A DNA stretch of 64,000 nucleotides from positions 22,714 to 86,713 of the forward strand of contig MGMS01000016.1 in NCBI GenBank assembly GCA_001796515.1, read 5' to 3'. Shown here piece after piece: positions 1-8,407 of this stretch. This DNA comes from Chloroflexi bacterium RBG_13_51_36. Lineage in GTDB: Bacteria; Chloroflexota; Dehalococcoidia; GIF9; AB-539-J10. Below the pieces are notes generated by a model. It was not told the DNA's origin, ran no database searches, and worked only from the letters and a program-made list of their open reading frames with translations. Every line of letters starts with the position of its first letter. Position 1 is the stretch's first letter. Made by a program: the position numbers and the translations under genes.

Positions 1-498
1 TTCATCCACTATGGTGAGGGCAGGCAGCTCGCCGGTTTTGGGGTTGGGGCTGATCTCGAAGGTGGCTCCCGCCAGGGCATTCCCCGCTCCATCCTTCTTG
101 AGGATTACTATCTGTCCCACCTCCTGGACCTGCGCCTCGTTGTTGAAGGTCACCTCGACCTCGCAGGATACTTGCACTATCTGGTCGGGCAACTGCTGAT
201 AGGCGCTCCCCGGGACCAGTACCTCATGAATTATGGTTGGTCCCTTGATGGTACTGTAGATGACACCGGTGCCGGCCCCGGTTATGACCACCGTCCCGAC
301 CACGAAATCATCTCCGTCAATAACGCCATTGTTGTTCAAGTCCCGCCATGCTTCAAAAGTGAAGTCCTCTATTGGTGCGCCTGCCGGAATAGTCTTGTGA
401 ATGGTGATTGGAATAGGTTCCACAGCCGCGACCGCAGGCACCCAGATGATGCCCAGCGCCAGGGTCACGGCCAGTGCTATCAGTATCAGTCTCTTCAT
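1..498 (-). CDS. SpaA/CnaB-like (prealbumin-like fold) secreted repeat protein, partial (C-terminus outside window)
   Basis: Reverse-strand reading from ATG at 498 gives MKRLILIALAVTLALGIIWVPAVAAVEPIPITIHKTIPAGAPIEDFTFEAWRDLNNNGVID..., near-identical to the N-terminus of the 869-2602 protein; runs off the left edge. Confidence 0.85.
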   Translation of the reverse strand, partial: MKRLILIALAVTLALGIIWVPAVAAVEPIPITIHKTIPAGAPIEDFTFEAWRDLNNNGVIDGDDFVVGTVVITGAGTGVIYSTIKGPTIIHEVLVPGSAYQQLPDQIVQVSCEVEVTFNNEAQVQEVGQIVILKKDGAGNALAGATFEISPNPKTGELPALTIVDE

Positions 499-868
499 GA
501 TTTGTCCTCCTTGTTTTTCATTGTCTGTTTCTCATTCTTCACCAAAATTGCCACAAACTGTCTCGCCTCTTTTCATGTGCCCGTCAGACCATACACAGGC
601 CTCCTTTCGCTGATAAGGTTGATCTGCTCCACCTCAAGGTCAGCTTAGGTGGGCTTCCTTCGTAGGATTTGCGCATCTTCTCCCCGCCTTCCCTAAGAGC
701 TGATTTCATCTTCAGTGTTCCACAAATGCTGCAGTATTGTCAACTTTGGTTAAGAAAGCACATGTCGCAGTCCTGCGGTTTTCTGTTCATAGCTAAACAA
801 CCAACCGTATATTCACCAGAATGGCAATCATTCTGTTCTATATCTTAGTGGTGCTGCCGATAGCCAAG

Positions 869-2602
869 CTATCGCCCACCCCAACTCGAACACCCGCCCC
901 AACCTGACCACCCGCCCCAGCTCGAGGACGAACCCCAACCCGAACAACTACCCCAACCTCCGCTCCAACTCGAACAGCCACCCCAGCCCGACCACCCGCC
1001 CCAACCCTGCCAGGACCACCATCCTCCCCAGCATCCACTCCCACACTGACTCTCGCGATAGTTGACGAATTTCAGACACTGCTCACAGGCAATGGTCACC
1101 GTCTGGGGCGGTCCGACAACATAGCCCGGGGGAGCCACTGTCTCGGTAACGGTGTAGGTAATGCCTTTGAGGCAGTTGGTGACCAGCAATATGCCGGCAG
1201 TGGGGTCTTCATCATTAAGGCCGTTATCAACCACGGTGAGAGAACCGGTGCCCGTCTTGGGATTGGGTTCGATCAGGAACTGGGCGCCGGCAAGAAGGCG
1301 ACCGCAGTTATCCACCTTCTTGATCTTTAACTGGCCCCGTTCCTCCTTCTCGTTAACGAATTTCAAATACTGCTCGCAGGCAACGGTCACCGTCTGGGGC
1401 GGTCCGGCAACATAGCCCGGGGGAGGCACTGTCTCGGTAACCGTGTAGGTAATACCTTTGAGGCAGTCCGTGAGCAGCAATATGCCCGCAGTGGGGTCTT
1501 CATCGTTAAGGCCGTTATCAACCACGGTGAGAGAACCGGTGCCCGTCTTGGGATTGGGCTCGATCAGGAACTGAGCGCCGCCAAGGAGGCCACCGCACTT
1601 GTCCACCTTCTTGATCTTTAGCTGTCCCCGTTCCTCTTTCTCGTTAACGAAGGTCAGAGCCACCTCAGCACTGATGGTAACTGTCTGCGGCGGTGCCGGT
1701 ACATAGCCAGCAGGAGCTACCGTCTCCTCAACTGTGCAGACAGTGCCGATTATGCATCCGGTAACCTTCAAGGTGCCCTCAGCCGGGTCTTCATCGTTGA
1801 GCCCGTTGTCAACCAGGGTCATGGCCCCAGCGCCGGTCTTGGGGTCGGGGGTAATGACAAAGGTGGCGCCGGCAAGGGCATTGCCCGCACCATCTACCTT
1901 CTGGATGATCAATTCACCCAATTCAGGCGTGTTTATGAAGGTCAGCTCGACCGTCTCTCCGGCTGTAGTCACATGTGCCGTCTGGGGCGGAGCCGCAGTG
2001 TAGCCCGCAGGCGGTACGGTCTCGGTAACGGTGCAGGTCACGCAGACCTTGCATTCGCTGACCGACAGGACGCCGGGTATGCCAATGGCCTCGTCATTGA
2101 GTCCTTCGTCCACTATTGTGAGCGCAGGCAGCTCTCCCGTTATGGGATTGGGGCTGATCTCGAACGTTGCTCCCGCCAGGGCGTTCCCGGCTCCATCCTT
2201 CTTGAGAATTACTATCTGGCCCACCTCCTGGACCTGCGCCTCGTTGTGGATGACCACCTCGACCTCACAGGATACCTGCACTATCACGTCAGGCGATTGT
2301 TGATAAGCGCTGCCCGGGATGAGCACCTCATGGATTATGGTTACTCCCATTATGGTGCTGTAGATGACACCGGTGCCGGCTCCGACTATGACCACCTGCC
2401 CGACAAAGATGTCACCTGCGTCGATAACGCCGTTGTTGTTTATGTCCCGCCAGGCCTCAAAGGTGAAGGCCTCTATCGGTCCGCCTGCCGGGATAGTCTT
2501 GTGAATGGTGATTGGAACGGGTTCCACAGCCGCGACCGCAGGCGCCCAGGCCATGCCCAGCGCCAGGGCCAAGGCCAATGCTATCAATATCAGTCTCTTC
2601 AC
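869..2602 (-). CDS. SpaA/CnaB-type repeat surface protein with W/G/S/C-rich C-terminal tail
   Basis: Signal peptide; four repeats of the type GQLxIKKVDxxGxxLxGAxFxIxPNPxTG...YTVTETVxPPGYVxGPPQTV; tail CWGGWWSWQGWGGWSGWGGCSSW... Confidence 0.85.
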   Translation of the reverse strand: MKRLILIALALALALGMAWAPAVAAVEPVPITIHKTIPAGGPIEAFTFEAWRDINNNGVIDAGDIFVGQVVIVGAGTGVIYSTIMGVTIIHEVLIPGSAYQQSPDVIVQVSCEVEVVIHNEAQVQEVGQIVILKKDGAGNALAGATFEISPNPITGELPALTIVDEGLNDEAIGIPGVLSVSECKVCVTCTVTETVPPAGYTAAPPQTAHVTTAGETVELTFINTPELGELIIQKVDGAGNALAGATFVITPDPKTGAGAMTLVDNGLNDEDPAEGTLKVTGCIIGTVCTVEETVAPAGYVPAPPQTVTISAEVALTFVNEKEERGQLKIKKVDKCGGLLGGAQFLIEPNPKTGTGSLTVVDNGLNDEDPTAGILLLTDCLKGITYTVTETVPPPGYVAGPPQTVTVACEQYLKFVNEKEERGQLKIKKVDNCGRLLAGAQFLIEPNPKTGTGSLTVVDNGLNDEDPTAGILLVTNCLKGITYTVTETVAPPGYVVGPPQTVTIACEQCLKFVNYRESQCGSGCWGGWWSWQGWGGWSGWGGCSSWSGGWGSCSGWGSSSSWGGWSGWGGCSSWGGR

Positions 2603-2712
2603 TATCTGCCCTCCTTTCTATATTGTGATTGTCCTTATGGCCAATAAACTATACGTCTCTGAATACAAGGAAAATAAGACTGATTGCGGCATGGCAGTGA
2701 CAATATGAATAG

Positions 2713-3369
2713 TTACTCCGGCACTGAGAGACAGTTTTCACTTATCTCACTGTCAGCAAAACCGAACTTCTTGAATGACATCGACTCGAAGGCCATGTTG
2801 CCGGTCAGTTCGAAAATGATGTCGAAGTCTAAATCGTGGGTGGGGCACGGTCCGTTGTATTCCACCGCCAGCTTCAGCTGGCGAACCGCCTGGGCTGGCA
2901 GGTCCCCCAGCCGAATCTCATGGCAATCGAGGTTGGCAATAGTGTTACTTGCCACCAGCAGCACAGGGGTGTCCGGCTGGCCATCATCGTCATACCAGAT
3001 GCTCATATTCGCATAGCTGGATAAGCCATTGCTGTCGGACACGGTCTTTATGTGAACGTAAGCCTTGGCATCTACGCAGCCGGCATTCCACAGCAAGGAG
3101 TAGCACGTATAATTGCGTCCTGGCATGAGCGAAGCGTCAAAACACGGGTCAATCCCCACGCCCCACGGTTGGTCGTCCTTGAACGCCCCGGGGTTTGCCC
3201 AATCGGTATCGCATCTGGCTACGAGTAGGTCAACGCTGCCCGTCTCAATGTAGTTACCGTGCGAGGTCTCGCTGTCGCTCCAGGTAGCCAGGGTGCCGCC
3301 CAGGCCGCCCAGCACCAGGCTGCCCACAAGCACCAGGCTAATCAGTAATAGTTTCGTCGCTCTCACCAA
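2713..3369 (-). CDS. TasA/camelysin-like (SipW-type signal) secreted protein
   Basis: N-terminus LLLISLVLVGSLVLGGLGGTLATWSDSETSHGNYIETGSVDL, typical of the CalY/TasA family. Confidence 0.75.
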   Translation of the reverse strand: MVRATKLLLISLVLVGSLVLGGLGGTLATWSDSETSHGNYIETGSVDLLVARCDTDWANPGAFKDDQPWGVGIDPCFDASLMPGRNYTCYSLLWNAGCVDAKAYVHIKTVSDSNGLSSYANMSIWYDDDGQPDTPVLLVASNTIANLDCHEIRLGDLPAQAVRQLKLAVEYNGPCPTHDLDFDIIFELTGNMAFESMSFKKFGFADSEISENCLSVPE

Positions 3370-3405
3370 AAATACTCCCGAACTTGCCCAAGATTGAAGG
3401 CTCTT

Positions 3406-3440
3406 CCCGGGGGATGCCCCTCAGGGGGGCATCCCCCGGG
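3406..3440. other. Perfect 15-bp GC-rich inverted repeat between the two TasA-like genes
   Basis: CCCGGGGGATGCCCC tcagg GGGGCATCCCCCGGG; no clear U-tract. Confidence 0.85.
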
Positions 3441-3489
3441 CTTGCCTGTCTCATTGAGCTTTCACAATCACGCGGCGGGTTTGTCTTGA

Positions 3490-4398
3490 CTAATCATCGG
3501 GGCTGACTATTGCGCCGGGTGTGTCCTCCAACCACAGGTCGAACTCCATCTCGAAGGTCGCCTGGTCCCTCATGTATCTCCAGGAAGGCCAGTCGTTGAA
3601 CTTCTTCCAGTAGAGCAGGGCATTGGCATATTCGGGGTCAGTGGGTGATATGCCGAGCTCGTCGGGGTGTTTGATGAAGTTGAGGGCAAAGTCTTCCTCA
3701 CTGTCCTGCGTCAGGTAGAACCACAGGTAGATGGTCCTCGGCTGGCAGGGCATCAGGTCGAAGAGGTAGATCTCGTGGCAGTCCCATTTGTAGAGGAGGT
3801 CTTCCAACCTCACACCATCGGGATTCACCAGGACGTCGTTGAGGTCCGTGCTGTTGGTTATTATCATTCGGACGCCACTGCCCATGCTGCAGTCATCGCC
3901 ATCAACGCCAACGCCGGGGACGGTCACGCAGTCAACTTTGCCGCCGTATTCCGCCACCAGCTCCGGCTCGGGTTTCAGGTCGCCAGAGTAGGGTTGATTG
4001 GTGCTGGGGTCCGGGTAGCCTGTTGACTCGCCAGCTGGCCAGTATGCACTACCGCCCTCGGGGTATGGATTCACCTTGGGCAGCGCGTTAGAGCAGACTA
4101 TGTTCTTGACGTGGATAAAGGCTTTTGACGGGAAGATGCACTGTCCGGCGTTCCACAGCTCGACTTCATACGGGCCGTAGAATTTCCCCGGTATCATGCA
4201 TTCAACGTAAACCTTTGCCGGCACGCCTTCGCCCCAGGGTGCGTCATCTGCACCGTTGACCTTCAGGTCCACGGCGCCTGTCTCGATGTAGTTGCCGAAG
4301 CTGGTCTCGGAGTCACTCCAGGTGGCAAACACGCCACCCACACCGGCCAGGGTCAGAGCGACCACGACCACCACGGCTAAAATCAAATTCTTTTTCAT
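3490..4398 (-). CDS. TasA/camelysin-like (SipW-type signal) secreted protein, paralog of 2713-3369
   Basis: VALTLAGVGGVFATWSDSETSFGNYIETGAVDLKVNGADDAPWGEG. Confidence 0.75.
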   Translation of the reverse strand: MKKNLILAVVVVVALTLAGVGGVFATWSDSETSFGNYIETGAVDLKVNGADDAPWGEGVPAKVYVECMIPGKFYGPYEVELWNAGQCIFPSKAFIHVKNIVCSNALPKVNPYPEGGSAYWPAGESTGYPDPSTNQPYSGDLKPEPELVAEYGGKVDCVTVPGVGVDGDDCSMGSGVRMIITNSTDLNDVLVNPDGVRLEDLLYKWDCHEIYLFDLMPCQPRTIYLWFYLTQDSEEDFALNFIKHPDELGISPTDPEYANALLYWKKFNDWPSWRYMRDQATFEMEFDLWLEDTPGAIVSPDD

Positions 4399-4480
4399 GT
4401 CTCACATTCCTCCTTTTTCCGGGTTTCTCATCTATTCCACCTCATCTTCAATTTAAGGTGTGCCTTACCGCGCTCACCAT

Positions 4481-4528
4481 GTAGTGCGACCCTTCAGGGT
4501 CGTGCACGAGGCTAAAGCCTCGCACTAC
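4481..4528. repeat. Cloverleaf-like palindromic repeat, copy 1
   Basis: gtagtgCGACCCTtcAGGGTCGtgcaCGAGGCTaaAGCCTCGcactac: two hairpins inside an outer inverted repeat; other copies at 42766 and 42938. Confidence 0.9.
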
Positions 4529-4641
4529 ATTGATGGAAGCCCGGTTGCCCTGATCGACCCTCCCTCGGAAAAGGCCTAGGGCATCGGCAATCGTATTACT
4601 CAAAACTGTTCTCGGATACAAACTATCTTTCATCGTTGAAT

Positions 4642-5019
4642 TCAATTCTGCGGAAATGTCCGGGCGCGGCGCAGCAGGGATCGCACCCTGGCCAGCAGCT
4701 CCCTCAAGCTTAAGGGAGACGTCAGGTAGACATCGGCGCCCATTTCCAGAAACTCCACTCCTGCCACCTCTTCCGGCTCCTGCCCCAGGACTATTATGGG
4801 AACATCAGAGAGCTCCCGAATGCGGATGCAAAGCTCATCTCCATTCAGTCTGTGGCTGTTTTCACGCATCACTATGAGGTCAGGAGTGCTTCTATCTAAT
4901 TCAACCAGAGCCTGCCTGCTCTCGGCAGTGCTCACGATTTGAAAACCGGAGTTCTGCAATACAAAAGTCAAGTTATCTGTCATCGCCAGGTCGGGACACA
5001 CAAGTAAAATCCTGTCCAA
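4642..5019 (-). CDS. Receiver-only, atypical response regulator (pseudo-receiver)
   Basis: Receiver-like fold pattern RILLVCPD...PDLIVMREN...GADVYLTSPLSLRELLARVRSLLRR; acidic pair, phospho-Asp and Lys positions replaced. Confidence 0.75.
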   Translation of the reverse strand: MDRILLVCPDLAMTDNLTFVLQNSGFQIVSTAESRQALVELDRSTPDLIVMRENSHRLNGDELCIRIRELSDVPIIVLGQEPEEVAGVEFLEMGADVYLTSPLSLRELLARVRSLLRRARTFPQN

Positions 5020-5106
5020 CGCTCAGTCCGAACTTAAGTACCGGTACTTTGGTACCATATTTAAGTCAAGTCTAACGGGGCACGACAGAGAAGTCAGTAG
5101 CTACTT

Positions 5107-5154
5107 GGTTACCGGAGGTTTCTTTTTGGTTACCGGAGGTTTCTTTTTGGTTAC
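5107..5154. repeat. 21-nt direct repeat, 2.3 copies
   Basis: GGTTACCGGAGGTTTCTTTTT x2 followed by GGTTAC. Confidence 0.95.
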
Positions 5155-5293
5155 AAGACACTCAGTATGTCAGTGCGAAGGAAGTGGAGCAATCTCAGCA
5201 CAATGAGAAAGGGAACGCTGGTGGCGGTATCTCTACGCGAGCCTGGGGATTGTCTCATCGCCTCGCTTTCGGCAAAGAAAGGGGGAGATGTCT

Positions 5294-6004
5294 CTATTCA
5301 CTCGAACCGGATGCTTTGATGACGTAGCCTATGCCTCGTTCGGTGAAGATGATTTCCGGGTTGGAGGGGTCTTCCTCGATCTTAGAACGCAAGCGGTACA
5401 CACTCAGCTTGAGGAGTTCTGTTTCACCATCGTAGTTTGGCCCCCAGATATGCTGTAGCAGCTCGGTGCTGCTGCATACCCTGCCCTGGTTCTTGATTAA
5501 ATGACAAAGGAGTTTGTATTGGATGGGAGTTAGCTTCACCGGCTTTCCTGAGATGCTTACCTGGCGAGTGTCGTAGTTCACAGACAGTTTGCCATTCAAG
5601 GAAAAGGAACCATCGTGATTATTGGCAGAACGGCGCCGGAGAATAGCGTTGACCTTGGCAATAAATTCCATGGGGATGGAAGATGGGGACACCCAGTCAT
5701 CAGCACCCATCTCCAGCGCTTTCACCCTATCCATGACGTCATCCCTCTGGCTAATAACAATGAGGAGCACATCGGATAAGCTGCGAATCTGGCCTATGAT
5801 GCCAAAGCAGTCCACAGACGGTGCTACTTCGCTTGGTTCAGGAAGATGAAACATAACGATGTCTGGTTGCTCTCTATGTACTAGCTCCAGGCTTTCCCTG
5901 GCTTCACTGACATGGACTAAGCCTAAGTCCGGCCATCTCACTTTCAAGACAGACGAAATAGCCTGCGACAAATCTTGGGAATAGCTAACAACCAGAACTT
6001 TCAT
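5294..6004 (-). CDS. Atypical OmpR/winged-helix response regulator
   Basis: Receiver-like N-terminus plus C-terminal winged helix (LTPIQYKLLCHLIKNQGRVCSSTELLQHIWG...LKLSVYRLRSKIEEDPSNPEIIFTERGIGYVI). Confidence 0.85.
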   Translation of the reverse strand: MKVLVVSYSQDLSQAISSVLKVRWPDLGLVHVSEARESLELVHREQPDIVMFHLPEPSEVAPSVDCFGIIGQIRSLSDVLLIVISQRDDVMDRVKALEMGADDWVSPSSIPMEFIAKVNAILRRRSANNHDGSFSLNGKLSVNYDTRQVSISGKPVKLTPIQYKLLCHLIKNQGRVCSSTELLQHIWGPNYDGETELLKLSVYRLRSKIEEDPSNPEIIFTERGIGYVIKASGSSE

Positions 6005-6585
6005 CTCTCTTTGTCTGTCACATAGGCTACGCTCACTAGCAGCTTTCCCCGATCACCCAACTCACGCCGCCCGGAACTTACTTGATCGCCCTCTTAGTGT
6101 TTCGCCAAATCGACTATTCACAATAATAGAATTCATGACAATAATTCGTACAAGCCCTGTGTACCAGTCAATTATCAATCCACAGATAGAGGAATATCCC
6201 ATTCGCTGGTTACTTGTTCTATGTCTTCGGTGGCTTAACTTCTGAGACAGTACTTACTTTAAGTCAGTGTTGATGGAATAGTCATAAAATTTAGATGATG
6301 AAATGTGACAAAACTATGACATTTTTGAGCCCGATGCCACGCTCGTATTCACGTCGGCCGAGTGTTGACAACCCACCTTGCCGGGAAATGACCGAGCTGG
6401 TCTAGCCAGACAATATGAGCGGCCCGGTATTTGTTACCGTACAGACGGGAGGCATCTCTGCTTTTTCGCCGACAATCTGCCGCCAGAGAATGTCAGTAGT
6501 TTGTGACCAAATTGATGCTTCAGGTGATTGTGCGGTTAGTTGAGGTAAGTTGCCTTTACGATATGTTAATTGAGAAAGAGATATG

Positions 6586-6720
6586 TAAAGATATGATAAG
6601 TTATGGACGCGTAGGTCATATGCGAAGGGTGCGAAAACTAGCCCGGTTCCACCATGTGTATCCTGACATCTGAGGCGGCGGGGCAACAACGGAAGAGTAA
6701 TGGTTCTTTTGGTGGCCAGA
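6586..6720 (+). pseudogene. Decayed copy of the MerR/excisionase-type HTH gene at 7913-8152
   Basis: atgcgaagggtgcgaaaactagcccggttccaccatgtgtatcctgacatctgaggcggcggggcaacaacggaag aligns to atgctgacggtgagggaggtagcccggctcctccatgtccatcccaatacgttgaggcgctggactaacaacggaag; in-frame TGA/TAA. Upstream region is also similar. Confidence 0.8.
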
Positions 6721-6728
6721 ATCAAACG

Positions 6729-7469
6729 TCAGAGAGGTCTCTTCCAGCCCGCACGGGAGGCCCTAATAACGTAGCCTATGCCTCGTTCGTTGAAGATGAT
6801 TTCCGGGTTGGAGGGGTCTTCCTCGATCTTAGAACGCAAGCGGTACACACTCAGCTTGAGGAGTTCTCTTTCACCGCCGTAGTTTGGACCCCAGACATGC
6901 TGGAGCAGCTCGGTGCTGCTGCACACCCTGCCCTGGTTCCTGATTAGATGACAGAGGAGTCTATACTGGATCGGGGTTAGCTTCACCGACTTTCCCGAGA
7001 CGCATACCTGGTGAGTGGCATAATCTATAGACAGCTTGCCATCAAGAGAAAGGAAAGCGCCGCGATTACTCGGGGAGCGGCGTCGGACAATAGCATTGAC
7101 TTTGGCAATAAACTCCATGGGGACGAAAGACGGGGACACCCAGTCATCGGCACCCATCTCCAGGGCTTTGACCTTGTCCATAACATTATCGCTCTGACTG
7201 ATAACAACGATGGGCACATCGGAGAAGCTGCGAATCCGGGTTATGAGCTCAAAGTCATCCGCAGATGATGTCCCCTCGCTTAGTTCTCGAAAGTGAAACA
7301 TAACAATGTCCGGTTGTTCTCTATGTATCAGTCCCAGGTTTTCCCCGGTTTCACCGGCCTGAACTAGAGTTAAGTCGGGCCATCTAACCTTGAGCACAGA
7401 GGCAACAGCTTGCGATAAGCCTTGAGATTGACCGATAACCAGAGCTTTCATCCCCTTCACTAAATACAA
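6729..7469 (-). CDS. Atypical OmpR/winged-helix response regulator, paralog of 5294-6004
   Basis: Highly similar over its whole length to the 5294-6004 product. Confidence 0.85.
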   Translation of the reverse strand: MYLVKGMKALVIGQSQGLSQAVASVLKVRWPDLTLVQAGETGENLGLIHREQPDIVMFHFRELSEGTSSADDFELITRIRSFSDVPIVVISQSDNVMDKVKALEMGADDWVSPSFVPMEFIAKVNAIVRRRSPSNRGAFLSLDGKLSIDYATHQVCVSGKSVKLTPIQYRLLCHLIRNQGRVCSSTELLQHVWGPNYGGERELLKLSVYRLRSKIEEDPSNPEIIFNERGIGYVIRASRAGWKRPL

Positions 7470-7912
7470 GAACTAATGCGCAATTTAGAGTGGTTTTCGC
7501 TATTGACTTTGCTGAACCTCAAACGGCTATCTACAGGTTCAGCTTCACCGCCTCACACATAAGACTGCACGATGTTTTCAGCCTATCCTCTCTTTCAAAA
7601 TCCCGCTTCCCCCCGTCAATTACGTCCAGCCACACAACTAACGGCGACGGGCGCTTACACACTCACCCTGTCGGTGTTCCCCTGCACAGATAGCTCCTGA
7701 TGGCAACATATAGGCGAACAATTCGTGTAGGAGTAACACCCTCTCCAATAAGATTAACATTTCTGCAATACGAAGTCAATATACCTAACTTAACCTTTCT
7801 TACAAATCGGGACTTTTCTCCCAGTACTATTTTCTAAGAAAATTGATACTTTCGGGTGATTGTGTGGTCAACTGAAGTGAGTTACCCTTAGGATAAGTTA
7901 ACTAAAGAGCAG

Positions 7913-8152
7913 ATGGGAAAAGATATGGCAGATAACGACCAGATGAATGACATGCTGACGGTGAGGGAGGTAGCCCGGCTCCTCCATGTCCATCCCAATA
8001 CGTTGAGGCGCTGGACTAACAACGGAAGACTGAAAGCATACCGCATCACCCCCCGGGGTGATCGCAGATTCAAGCGCGAGGAAATCGCTCGCTTCCTTGC
8101 CCAGTTTAACAACTTTGGGGACAGCGCCGGCGAGCAACAGGCAGAACCCTGA
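7913..8152 (+). CDS. Helix-turn-helix (MerR/excisionase/BldC-type) DNA-binding protein
   Basis: MLTVREVARLLHVHPNTLRRWTNNGRLKAYRITPRGDRRFKREEIARFL. Confidence 0.85.
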   Translation: MGKDMADNDQMNDMLTVREVARLLHVHPNTLRRWTNNGRLKAYRITPRGDRRFKREEIARFLAQFNNFGDSAGEQQAEP

Positions 8153-8407
8153 ACGCCATCTACATTTCTGAATCTCTGAGTTCAGCAGATTACTGAAAAC
8201 ATTGTGCTTGGCAATCCAAACCCACAACAGCCCCGCCGGGATTGCTTCGGCTGACCGCAGCCGGCCTCGCAATGACGGGAGGGGAGTCAAAAAGTTGAGC
8301 AATTCACCGCCTCATGCCATTTTCCCTAACGGAGAAGTAGCTTCATCTGGGGAACCGGGGTTCAGTCTAGCTGTCGATTCCCGACCAGCTATGCCCTTCA
8401 CTCTAAA

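Noticed and set aside
1973-2647. 224-aa + strand ORF opposite the SpaA-like gene
   Set aside because: Antisense shadow of a well supported repeat gene; no family similarity recognised.
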